Positions 55,984-64,000 of a stretch of DNA of 64,000 nucleotides are shown here, in pieces (positions within the stretch are counted from its first letter, which is position 1; the number at the start of each line of letters is the position of its first letter). A program made the translations under genes and the position numbers. The notes under the pieces are model-generated. The model made no database searches. It saw nothing but the letters and a program-made list of their open reading frames with translations, and was not told the DNA's origin. Source of the stretch: Sunxiuqinia indica (GTDB lineage: Bacteria; Bacteroidota; Bacteroidia; Bacteroidales; Prolixibacteraceae); contig NZ_WVEM01000011.1 in assembly GCF_009847015.1 (NCBI RefSeq), positions 62,001 through 126,000 on the forward strand, in the 5' to 3' direction.

Positions 55984-56043
55984 GGCTAACCCGGTATTAA
56001 TCCCGGGGTTAGTCATCGCACCAGAGTGTCCGGGCTTTAGCCC
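55984..56043. repeat. GC-rich palindrome cluster (REP-like)
   Basis: CTAACCC (55986-55992) and GGGTTAG (56006-56012) form a 7-bp stem; a second compact palindrome, GGGCTTTAGCCC, is at 56032-56043. CCGGG words recur in AT-rich surroundings. It resembles REP elements moved by RAYT transposases, but none is encoded nearby. Confidence 0.4.
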
Positions 56044-56230
56044 ATAACTCCATCTTGTTGAATATCAACTGTTCTATTTTCATTCGTTTCTTGCATCACC
56101 CAAGTTTTTATTTTTCCCGGACAACAGTGAAATTTTTTCTTGTTTTAATCTGATCTAAATACAAATCAGCCTCTTCTAAAAAAAAATTGAAACAGGATTT
56201 TTTCATGAACTGCTTTGTTTTCGTGATGAA

Positions 56231-56243
56231 CTATACTGTATAG
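56231..56243. promoter_or_regulatory. 13-bp palindrome, possible operator
   Basis: CTATAC and GTATAG, separated by one base, 190 bp upstream of the S74-protein ATG. It fits a regulator-binding site, but there is no proof. Confidence 0.3.
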
Positions 56244-56351
56244 CTCATGAATAAATATATATGGTTAAATTGGTGGGAGGGGAGAGCTATTGGACTCTGT
56301 TCTATGAGGGTTACCTTTTACGTAAAAACGGAACTAAAAAGAGATAAAGAA

Positions 56352-56376
56352 AGATACCGCACAAAAGGCGGTATCT
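56352..56376 (+). terminator. Hairpin in the leader of the S74-protein gene
   Basis: Perfect 9-bp stem AGATACCGC / GCGGTATCT, 7-nt loop, followed by T-rich CATTTTC; a further 5-bp stem (GGGAG / CTCCC) lies 24 bp downstream. It may be an attenuator or the end of an upstream transcript. Confidence 0.45.
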
Positions 56377-56432
56377 CATTTTCAAATTATTCATTAATTG
56401 GGAGCGGCAACTCCCCAAAAACATTCAAAAGT

Positions 56433-57059
56433 ATGAAAAAGATTTTACTTCTGGCTGTATTCAGCCTGGTTGTTGGTTCGTTAAGTGCTCAAATTAAAGT
56501 AAACAGCACCGGAAAAGTTGGTATTAACAATACCAGCCCAAGTTATCAGTTGGATGTTAGCGGAACTTTCCGAGTTTCCAACAGTGGCAATAGTATAATC
56601 TTTGAATATGGAGCACTATCTCCCTCATATTCTAGCTACTGCTCACTAGGTACATATGGAAATATGTGGGAAGCCCTCTTTGCTTCTAATGCTTATTTTT
56701 CTTACTCCCCAACCATTTTGTCCGATATCAACGCAAAAACCGATGTCAAGGATCTTCCGGATGCAAAAAATAAGCTACTTACATTACGACCTGTTTCCTA
56801 TAAACTAAAACCAACGTATAAAGGCAATGAAAAAGCAGACGTCAAGATTGCGGAAAAGGCGGAGAAAGATCAACTTGGCTTAATAGCCCAGGAGGTACAA
56901 GAGGTATTCCCCGAGATTGTTTCGGAAAGAGAAGACGGTGCATTGGGAATTCGCTATACCGAGCTTATCCCTGTTTTGATTAAAGCCATGCAGGAACAGC
57001 AGGCTGAGATTGATGATTTAAAGGCAAGGATTGAAAAACTTGAAAATGCTACAAAATAA
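56433..57059 (+). CDS. Tail-fibre-like protein with S74 chaperone domain
   Basis: A 208-residue exported protein. The signal peptide MKKILLLAVFSLVVGSLSAQ sets the ATG at 56433, not the upstream ATG at 56247 whose extra sequence is unrelated. A short beta region (KVNSTGKVGINNTSPSYQLD) leads to the endosialidase-type intramolecular chaperone (peptidase S74): LSDINAKTDVKDL holds the Ser-x4-Lys dyad, followed by LGLIAQEVQEVFPEIV and a C-terminal coiled coil. S74 domains fold trimeric fibres and cut themselves off. First of three genes (6-bp gap) leading to the RHS gene. Confidence 0.88.
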   Translation: MKKILLLAVFSLVVGSLSAQIKVNSTGKVGINNTSPSYQLDVSGTFRVSNSGNSIIFEYGALSPSYSSYCSLGTYGNMWEALFASNAYFSYSPTILSDINAKTDVKDLPDAKNKLLTLRPVSYKLKPTYKGNEKADVKIAEKAEKDQLGLIAQEVQEVFPEIVSEREDGALGIRYTELIPVLIKAMQEQQAEIDDLKARIEKLENATK

Positions 57060-57064
57060 TTGCC

Positions 57065-57526
57065 ATGAGAAAACTATCCATTCTTTTGACATTTTCGCTA
57101 TTTCTTATCGTAGGTGCCAAATACAATGCTACAGCACAAACTACCTATTATCGTTACCAATTCTCATATGATGATGATGGCAATAGGGAGAAAAGAATAT
57201 ATGTTGGGACGCAGTTAAAAAGTGCGACAATCGAAAATCCTATAGCCTTTGATGAAAGCGAACCTGCAATTGACAAAATAGGTTTTGATCAGATAAAAAT
57301 CTATCCTAATCCTACCAAGGGAAATCTAATTGTGGAGATGCCGGATCTGGAAGGTGATAAAGCTCAGATTCGGGTTCTCAATCTTCAAGGGAAGCAAATA
57401 ATTAGCAGTATGGCTTTTCCTAATTCCAGGAATTCGATTGATCTGACTCACTTCTCTTCAGGCATGTACGTTATGACTATCTGTGTCGGTTCTGAATGCT
57501 CAGACTGGAAAATCATAAAAGAATAA
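57065..57526 (+). CDS. Small YD-repeat protein with type-A T9SS sorting domain
   Basis: A 153-residue secreted protein. Signal peptide to about residue 25 (TATAQ-like NATAQ). Residues 28-47 read YYRYQFSYDDDGNREKRIYV, an RHS-style YD repeat (YDxxGN), and the C-terminal 80 residues form a type-A T9SS sorting domain: IKIYPNPTKGNLIVEM, VLNLQGKQI and GMYVMTI. Such a domain sends the protein through T9SS to the surface. It sits between the S74-type gene and the RHS giant; a link to the latter is implied by the shared YD motif. Confidence 0.87.
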   Translation: MRKLSILLTFSLFLIVGAKYNATAQTTYYRYQFSYDDDGNREKRIYVGTQLKSATIENPIAFDESEPAIDKIGFDQIKIYPNPTKGNLIVEMPDLEGDKAQIRVLNLQGKQIISSMAFPNSRNSIDLTHFSSGMYVMTICVGSECSDWKIIKE

Positions 57527-57605
57527 TGTCTTGTCACATAATTTTATTCACGGAAGAACCTGCATTTTGAGTAGGTTCTAATCTAAATATATCAATAATA
57601 AACAT

Positions 57606-60600
57606 ATGAAAATGAAATATTTATTAATCGTCGCTGCGATGATGAGTATTGTTTCAGGTTTCAGCCAGGAATTTGACATTATATTGGGTTCTCCTGAGTC
57701 TGGAACAAAAACCCATCAAGCGAGAAATAGCATCACTTTCGACAATAATTACTCCTATACTCCTAGCGGAGGCACATTGACTGCGGAAATTGTAGATCCT
57801 GTCGTGGGAGGAACTGTTTCTTATTCAAGCACTGTTGACCCAATGAGCCGATCATTAAACACATCATATCTTGTTGGCGCAACTAACGGGGCATTTAATG
57901 TTGATGCATTAGGCCGTGGGACTTATACGATTCCTTTTCAGGTACCCGAAGGGGTTGGCGGCTTTGCCCCATCTCTTTCATTAACGTATTCAAGCAATGG
58001 TGGAAACGGCATTGCAGGGGTCGGTTGGAATATTGGAGGTCTTTCGGTTATAACCCGCAGCCCTAAAACCTATTATCACGATGGTTCAAATGTTGGTGTA
58101 GACTTAACTTCAACAGATAGGTTTTCTCTCGACGGACAACGTTTGATTTGTGTTGCCGGTTCATATGGCGCCAACAACTCGGTGTACCGGACAGAAATTG
58201 ATAACTTTTCAAAAATTACCTGTCTTACTGATGGCACTTCAACCCCGAAACGATTTCTTGTCAAGACCAAAAGTGGTGAAACCGTTGAATATGGCTATGA
58301 AGGAGACTCTGACCAAACCATTGATGGGCTGACAGAGGAAGTAAGCTGGTACGTTGACAAACGAACCGATCTTTATGGAAATATCATGGAATACAATTAC
58401 ATAAAGCAATTTGGGCATAATTATCTCGCAGAAATAAAGTATGGTTCCAATTCCGTTACTTTTTATTATAAAGATCGAACAGATAAACAAACAAACTATT
58501 TCGCTGGAGGTACCTTGCAGCAAAACTTGATTCTCGACAAGATTGAGATGAGATACAATTCAACTCTGATAAAGAAATATGAATTGAAATATAACTACCA
58601 TAGTACAACCTATGGCAGCACCTCTGTTTTGAATGAGGTAGTTGAATATGGAACAAATAACAGTCGGTATAACTCAACCGCTTTTTCCTACGAATATCCT
58701 ACGAACTCAGTTTCCAATTATCCCTACTTGGAATACAACAGTTACATCTCAACGAACTACACTCAATATCGGGGAGACTACAACGGAGATGGAAGAGACG
58801 ACATTTTTACGGTAAGCAAATCAAATCGGAAGTCCTGGAGATTATATTATGGATCTGATTATGGTGGGTTCACTTATAAGACATCAGGAAGTGCTGCATT
58901 CGAAATTGATCAGGTTATACCAACTGATCTAAATGGTGATGGGATGCAGGATTTAATGTTTAGGTGCTTTGTTGAGAGGGCTTATCACTATGGTTATGGT
59001 GTGAGTGATCTTTATGTCTTTTACTACGCTCTTAGTAGTGACGGTTCTATACAGACGCCTCAGAATTTCACCACAGCATATTACTCATATTCTACATTGT
59101 CAGGAGTTAGAATTGAGGATGCAATTATTGAAAATGCTTCAACAGATTTTGACGGTGACGGCTTGGACGATATGTTCATTAGAACTTATAATTCATGGAA
59201 AGTGTTCGGATTTACTTTCAATGGATCTTCATTATCCTTTTCCGAGAAAATAACTGGTTCTGGAGGTTTGCCTGGTGATATCCTCAAATTTGGAGATTTT
59301 AACGGTGATGGCAAAACAGATTTGTACACCTTTGATGCAAATGGATTAAAAGTATATGCTATTGATGGAAGTACACTCAATTTGCTAAAGTCTGAATCTA
59401 TTCCTAAAAAAGATCATCACTTTCAAGTGGGAGATTTCAATAGTGATGGGAAAACGGATATTTTTATTTACGGCTATACAACATCCGACTGGTCAAATTG
59501 GCAAATGCGTTTGTCAACAGGTACAGGATTCAAGATTAACTACATTGCTCGAAAAAAAGCAAACCTTAAAGATGACAATGTACTTACCGGTGATTTTAAT
59601 GGAGATGGCCGTACAGATATATTGGCTTTGAGTGAAAATACAAGCGGTAATCCAAGGCAGTATTACTTTATTACCAAACCCAATGGAACTGATATGAGTA
59701 GCGAATATTACGATCGATCGGAATATGCCAAAGACCGGGATTTTACACTTGGGGATTACGATGGAAACGGACAGACTGATATTCTGGTCACCAGATCCAC
59801 AAACCAGTTTTATCGTGGCATACTTGATGATAAGACAAACATTCTGCTTTCGAGAATCGCCGATGGATTAAATAATACCACAAGTATAAGCTATCGAAGA
59901 TTAGACGGGGCATACAGTGATTATACTAAAGGCAGTTCAAGTCCGGCATTTCCGGTTTTTACTTACATGGGACCATTAAATGTAGTAAGTGAGTATTGGA
60001 TAAACGGGGGAGGGGCGGTATCTCCGGATTATTCTTATACAGGGCTAAAAATACACCGTCAAGGGAAAGGGGCCCTTGGATACGAACAGATTGTTGTAGA
60101 GGACACCTACCAGGGAACCAAAACCGAAACAAACTCCGGTTACGATGCCACATATTATTATCCAACAGTACTATCAACAAAAAGCTATGTTGATGATGAT
60201 TTGGTCGGTTATAATAGAAATGAGTGGGATCATGACATAACTAAATCGAAAACAGTTGGCAATGTTGATCCTATTTTCCCCTATATTGATTATACTCTAA
60301 ACCGTAATGTTTTAAAAGGGCAACAGGACTCTAGCACCTATGCCTACGATCCTATAATCAAAGGTAGTTTAGAAAAAGCCATACAGAAATTTGACAACGG
60401 GGTGACTAAAACCGTTACAAATACCTACTATCCGAATGACGAAGATGTAAGCTGGTACATCGGAAGGTTAAAAGAGTCAACCGTCAAATATGAAAAAAGC
60501 GGCGAGACTACTATTTCTGACAAAACAACCTTTACTTATTACAACGATGGGAAGCTAAAACCCGATTTTGTGCGGTATCACGTCGGGACTTCATGGGAGT

Positions 60601-63503
60601 ACTACATTAACCATGACTACAATGGACATGGAAACCTAACACAGGAATATAAGTACTCAAGTAACGGAGGAGTTCGCGATACGGATTATGAATATGAAAC
60701 AAACGGAATTCGTTTGAAAAAAATGATTGACCCAGTCGGGTTAAAAACGGATTATACTTACGATACTTATGGCCGTTTGCAGAAAGAGATCGATAACCGG
60801 GATAACGAAACCACCTATACCTATGACAATATGGGACGAGTAGCAACTAAATTGATCCCTGGCGGCTTTCAGACGACAACGAGCCGTAACTGGGGATCGG
60901 ATAGCTATTTGACAGGTGAAGTTTACGCGGTAAGCACAACCGGCAACGATGGTTCGCAATCCAAAACTTGGTACGATAAAGAAGGGAAGGAGTTGCGTAA
61001 CGATGTTAAAGGTTTTGGTGGTTCGTGGATTTATAATCTAACAACATACGACACCAAAAATCGGTTGAGTAAAAAGTATGAACCCAGTTCTTCTACTTCA
61101 CCCAGTGATTATACCTTGTATGAATACGACACCAAAAACCGGGTAAAGAAAATTACCTATTCAGGTGGCAAAATTACCAATATTACCTATCCAGGGAAAC
61201 GGGTAACTGAAAGCACGGAAGGGATGACAAGCTGGAAAGAAACCGACAGCCAGGGACTGTTAACAAAAGCCAATGACTTTGGAGGTACGATAAACTACAG
61301 CTATTACCCCAATGGGCAGGTAAAAAAAATAACTCATCCTGATAATAGTGAAACCAGCATGCTTTACGATGAAGCCGGGAACCAGACTAAACTTACCGAC
61401 CCCAGCGCCGGGGTAAACGAATATTCGTACAATGCCTATGGGCAAATAAAAACCCATAGAAATAACAGAGGTGACTTAACTAATTATAGTTATGAATCCG
61501 ACGGACGCCTCGATAAGCATACAACTGGTTCAGAAATCACAGACTATACCTATGATGGAACCTATAAGCACCTTACAAGTGTCAGTTCGCCTGGTTCTGT
61601 AACGCGCACCTATTCGTATGCAACATCCGGTGTAAAAGGACGTTTAACAGGTATTACAGAAAATATTGACGGAGAAATTTTTTCCACTACCTTTGATTAT
61701 GATGGCATCGGGCATTTGTACAAGCGGACCCATCCGTCAGGAGTTGTGGAAGAGAATGTTTACGATTCCAATTCAGGGCTTCTTGAAAAAGTAAAAGCAG
61801 GAACAACAATTGTTTGGGATATTAATGGTATGAATGAATACGGACAGATAACCAGTGCTAAATATGGTACCAACCTTACAGCTACTATGGCTTATAACAA
61901 GGGGTTGCCCCAGTCAGCCACGATTGGTAGCCTGTGTCAGTACAGTTATGGTTTCGACCAAAAATTTGGCTGGCCAAATTCACGTACCAATAACAAACAT
62001 TCTTCACTTACTGAATATTTTGGGTATGAAAACCTCCGATTAGACAGCATCTGGGGCAACAGTAATGCAACCAACGGTTTTGGATACGAAACCAACGGAA
62101 ACATCATCCGGAAAGAAGACGTGGGCCTGATGGAATACGATGGTTATCAGATTACCGACTTCTATGCTAAAGATGCGAACCTGGTGCCAACCGACCTGCA
62201 AGATATCAATTACACCTGGTTCCAGCAGGTGAAGGATGTTACTGAAGGGGATTATTTTGCTGCTTTTACCTATAACAGCGACCAGCAACGTTGTAAAATG
62301 GTGATGAAACAAAACGATGTGGAGCAATACACCCGTTGGTATGCCGGCAGCAAGGACATAAAAGAGAAAGTAGGAACAACTGAAACCCACTACGCCTGGT
62401 TGGGCGGCGATGCATACTCGGCCCCGGCCGTAAGTGTAAAAGTGGGTACTACCCAACCTGTGATTTATTATATTTTGCGCGATTATTTGGGAAGCATTAC
62501 CCACGTGGTAAAAGCTTCTGATTTATCAGCCGACGAATATAGTTTTGATGCATGGGGGCGACGACGAAGTGCGAATGATTGGAGTTACACACTGGATACG
62601 AACGACAAAGAGTTGTTTGCTGGTAGAGGTTTTACCGGCCACGAGCACCTGCCTGAATTTGGTTTGATTAATATGAACGGACGCTTGTATGATCCATTGT
62701 TGGAGCGTTTCTTAAGCCCCGATGAGAATGTACAGATGCCTGATTTTACACAGAATTTTAACAGGTATTCCTATGCTTTGAATAATCCACTGAGGTACAC
62801 CGACCCCAGTGGGGAGTTTATATTTACGTTGTTAGCAGCGATTATTCCAGGGGCACAGCCATTATTACCTTTAGCGATTGCTGCTGATGTTAGCTGGATG
62901 ACTGATTATGCTGTTCAGGCAGCAACAAACTATTTATCAAATCCTAATGGAAAGCCGGAGGATTGGTTTTTTAAGGATATTGATATTGTAGATTTGGGCG
63001 TAAGTGCTGTTGCAGGGGCTGCTTCACAGGGGCTTGCCAATGTGGGCAAACTCAAGAAGGGACATAAATTGTTAAAAGCCACAGTTGAGTATGGGCTGCC
63101 TGCGATTTCTGCACGTTATGATTGGAAGCCATTTTCTGATGATAAAAAATGGAATGTAAATAGAGGAAATGACTTTTGGGCACCATATATTTTTGCTGCT
63201 GTGAAGCAGGGAGTTGCCACGAGAAATTCAAATAAAGTAACTGATGCAATATTATCTGATAAACCCTGGTTATTAAGAGACCCACTAAAAGGAGGTTTGT
63301 TAGGTACACTCTTGGATGTCCCTGCATCAATATTTACAGGTTGGCTTACCAATAAAGCTACCACACCTACACCGAAAGATAGTCCGCAAATGCCTACGCT
63401 TCCTGGAGAAGTACCATTGCCACCAAATTGGTGGGAGAATATAAATAATTATGCACCAAATAGAGAAGATATTCAAAACAGCCTAATTTTGAATAAGTTT
63501 TAA
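57606..63503 (+). CDS. SpvB/FG-GAP/RHS-repeat giant protein, polymorphic-toxin-like
   Basis: A 1965-residue exported protein. Order: signal peptide (MKMKYLLIVAAMMSIVSGFSQ); SpvB/TcaC-like N-terminal domain (about 100-330; RGTYTIPFQVPEGVGGFAPS and SLTYSSNGGNGIAGVGWNI); seven FG-GAP/VCBS Ca-binding repeats of DxNGDGxxD type (389-732); RHS/YD repeats (about 985-1600); the RHS core (about 1622-1737; YLGSITHVVKASDLSADEY and NPLRYTDPSGEF); then a variable C-terminus of about 228 residues with hydrophobic helices (TLLAAIIPGAQPLLPLAIAA) and no recognised fold. In known RHS systems this tail is the toxin, housed in the RHS shell. There is no T9SS sorting domain. A small gene 10 bp downstream is in the immunity position. 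Confidence 0.9.
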   Translation: MKMKYLLIVAAMMSIVSGFSQEFDIILGSPESGTKTHQARNSITFDNNYSYTPSGGTLTAEIVDPVVGGTVSYSSTVDPMSRSLNTSYLVGATNGAFNVDALGRGTYTIPFQVPEGVGGFAPSLSLTYSSNGGNGIAGVGWNIGGLSVITRSPKTYYHDGSNVGVDLTSTDRFSLDGQRLICVAGSYGANNSVYRTEIDNFSKITCLTDGTSTPKRFLVKTKSGETVEYGYEGDSDQTIDGLTEEVSWYVDKRTDLYGNIMEYNYIKQFGHNYLAEIKYGSNSVTFYYKDRTDKQTNYFAGGTLQQNLILDKIEMRYNSTLIKKYELKYNYHSTTYGSTSVLNEVVEYGTNNSRYNSTAFSYEYPTNSVSNYPYLEYNSYISTNYTQYRGDYNGDGRDDIFTVSKSNRKSWRLYYGSDYGGFTYKTSGSAAFEIDQVIPTDLNGDGMQDLMFRCFVERAYHYGYGVSDLYVFYYALSSDGSIQTPQNFTTAYYSYSTLSGVRIEDAIIENASTDFDGDGLDDMFIRTYNSWKVFGFTFNGSSLSFSEKITGSGGLPGDILKFGDFNGDGKTDLYTFDANGLKVYAIDGSTLNLLKSESIPKKDHHFQVGDFNSDGKTDIFIYGYTTSDWSNWQMRLSTGTGFKINYIARKKANLKDDNVLTGDFNGDGRTDILALSENTSGNPRQYYFITKPNGTDMSSEYYDRSEYAKDRDFTLGDYDGNGQTDILVTRSTNQFYRGILDDKTNILLSRIADGLNNTTSISYRRLDGAYSDYTKGSSSPAFPVFTYMGPLNVVSEYWINGGGAVSPDYSYTGLKIHRQGKGALGYEQIVVEDTYQGTKTETNSGYDATYYYPTVLSTKSYVDDDLVGYNRNEWDHDITKSKTVGNVDPIFPYIDYTLNRNVLKGQQDSSTYAYDPIIKGSLEKAIQKFDNGVTKTVTNTYYPNDEDVSWYIGRLKESTVKYEKSGETTISDKTTFTYYNDGKLKPDFVRYHVGTSWEYYINHDYNGHGNLTQEYKYSSNGGVRDTDYEYETNGIRLKKMIDPVGLKTDYTYDTYGRLQKEIDNRDNETTYTYDNMGRVATKLIPGGFQTTTSRNWGSDSYLTGEVYAVSTTGNDGSQSKTWYDKEGKELRNDVKGFGGSWIYNLTTYDTKNRLSKKYEPSSSTSPSDYTLYEYDTKNRVKKITYSGGKITNITYPGKRVTESTEGMTSWKETDSQGLLTKANDFGGTINYSYYPNGQVKKITHPDNSETSMLYDEAGNQTKLTDPSAGVNEYSYNAYGQIKTHRNNRGDLTNYSYESDGRLDKHTTGSEITDYTYDGTYKHLTSVSSPGSVTRTYSYATSGVKGRLTGITENIDGEIFSTTFDYDGIGHLYKRTHPSGVVEENVYDSNSGLLEKVKAGTTIVWDINGMNEYGQITSAKYGTNLTATMAYNKGLPQSATIGSLCQYSYGFDQKFGWPNSRTNNKHSSLTEYFGYENLRLDSIWGNSNATNGFGYETNGNIIRKEDVGLMEYDGYQITDFYAKDANLVPTDLQDINYTWFQQVKDVTEGDYFAAFTYNSDQQRCKMVMKQNDVEQYTRWYAGSKDIKEKVGTTETHYAWLGGDAYSAPAVSVKVGTTQPVIYYILRDYLGSITHVVKASDLSADEYSFDAWGRRRSANDWSYTLDTNDKELFAGRGFTGHEHLPEFGLINMNGRLYDPLLERFLSPDENVQMPDFTQNFNRYSYALNNPLRYTDPSGEFIFTLLAAIIPGAQPLLPLAIAADVSWMTDYAVQAATNYLSNPNGKPEDWFFKDIDIVDLGVSAVAGAASQGLANVGKLKKGHKLLKATVEYGLPAISARYDWKPFSDDKKWNVNRGNDFWAPYIFAAVKQGVATRNSNKVTDAILSDKPWLLRDPLKGGLLGTLLDVPASIFTGWLTNKATTPTPKDSPQMPTLPGEVPLPPNWWENINNYAPNREDIQNSLILNKF

Positions 63504-63513
63504 TAAAAGTGAA

Positions 63514-63960
63514 ATGAATAAGATTAGAATGCAGAGCACTCAAAATATCGATAGAAAAAGATTATTGGTTGTTATTATCCCTGGATTATTGATTATGGCT
63601 ATTTTTCTTTTTTTCATTTCCAGAAATTCCAAATGTGAAAAATTACTAAGTAAAAATAGTGGTATGGCTCAAAAATCATATTCATATTATTCCGAAGAAC
63701 ACATGTTAGGTAATGGCACAAGAGCAGTTTCAACAGGGTTCTACTTAAATTATGATGGAAAGAAATATAAAGTAACTACTAAAAAATTTGCCAAGCCCAT
63801 CGCAATTGGAACTCCAATAATAATCCGTTTCATTCAGGGATCCCCTAATTGTAATGAGATTTTATGGGATTCTGTTTTTGTCCATGAAAATGTCAAATAT
63901 GAATATTTTTATGTGGAAGAAAAAGGATATGAATGTAAAATGACAAAAATTGCAAACTGA
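63514..63960 (+). CDS. Small membrane protein, candidate immunity protein
   Basis: A 148-residue protein with one membrane helix (about 18-38) and an outward beta-rich domain (about 60-140) with four cysteines. It is by eye much more AT-rich than the preceding gene. It starts 10 bp after the RHS stop, the usual place of an immunity gene in polymorphic-toxin loci, and ends at a terminator. No family is recognised; the immunity role is inferred only from position and composition. Confidence 0.7.
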   Translation: MNKIRMQSTQNIDRKRLLVVIIPGLLIMAIFLFFISRNSKCEKLLSKNSGMAQKSYSYYSEEHMLGNGTRAVSTGFYLNYDGKKYKVTTKKFAKPIAIGTPIIIRFIQGSPNCNEILWDSVFVHENVKYEYFYVEEKGYECKMTKIAN

Positions 63961-63964
63961 AACA

Positions 63965-63990
63965 AAAGCCTCGGTTTCTTCCGGGGCTTT
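63965..63990 (+). terminator. Terminator of the RHS locus
   Basis: A 10-bp stem AAAGCCTCGG / CCGGGGCTTT (one G-T pair), 6-nt loop, ending in TTTT. Confidence 0.75.
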
Positions 63991-64000
63991 TCAATTAATA

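Noticed and set aside
55519-56047. Short plus-strand frames in the repeat region
   Set aside because: They run through the degenerate 42-bp repeats and palindromes, have no family pattern and lie directly after a strong terminator.
59996-60193. Short frames inside the RHS gene
   Set aside because: All are shadows in other frames of a continuous coding region with family motifs.
1-64000. CRISPR array, tRNA, rRNA or IS element
   Set aside because: No regular spaced repeats, no tRNA-like T-arm (GGTTCGAATCC) in any gap, no transposase frame. The 42-bp array has no spacers.

Overview
The window is a 64 kb stretch of a Bacteroidota chromosome, probably from the Bacteroidia/Marinilabiliales side of the phylum (the class is inferred, not proven). 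The evidence is an STN-type TonB receptor with an ECF sigma factor, PorP/SprF and both kinds of type IX secretion (T9SS) sorting domain, families largely confined to this phylum (DUF3667, DUF2851, DUF6146), and repeated use of the Bacteroidota -7 promoter element TAnnTTTG. No rRNA, tRNA, insertion sequence, integrase or CRISPR array was found.

Layout. 1-8.4 kb: end of an unknown gene, an ECF sigma/TonB receptor pair lacking a FecR anti-sigma, two nucleoside kinases facing each other, a GH3 adenylating enzyme, CvpA and a DUF3667 membrane protein. 8.5-14.6 kb: tyrS, an isolated Wzz plus O-antigen-ligase pair, efp, and a tsaB-DUF3108 operon. 14.8-30.5 kb: a surface-adhesin locus made of an orphan LytTR response regulator, a 2866-residue multidomain exported protein, two smaller exported proteins (the second with a type-B T9SS sorting domain), PorP/SprF and an OmpA/TPR/PD40 protein. 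30.6-54.7 kb: mostly core genes (rimM, prmC, ribD, cls, purM, prfA, pyrF, rpsO, pnp) mixed with conserved proteins of unknown role (DUF58, DUF362, DUF819, DUF2851), a potassium channel, a RimK-like ligase with a GNAT partner, and an S9 peptidase. 55.0-64.0 kb: an accessory region with a degenerate 42-bp repeat array and palindromes, then an S74 tail-fibre-like protein, a small YD-repeat protein with a type-A T9SS sorting domain, a 1965-residue SpvB/FG-GAP/RHS protein, and a small AT-rich membrane protein in the position of an immunity gene.

Two loci look the most promising. In the adhesin locus three consecutive exported proteins share one short module, yet only the third carries a sorting signal; in addition LamG domains sit inside SprB repeats at the same point twice, and a DUF2341 domain sits inside a HYR repeat. 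The RHS locus looks like a T9SS-era relative of polymorphic-toxin systems, with an unrecognised C-terminal domain and a candidate immunity protein.

Many start codons could be set from promoters: in several genes the -7 box lies only 4-8 bp before the ATG, implying leaderless mRNAs, and in two genes it overlaps a longer candidate TTG start, which rules that start out. All family assignments are by reading motifs; no database search was run.
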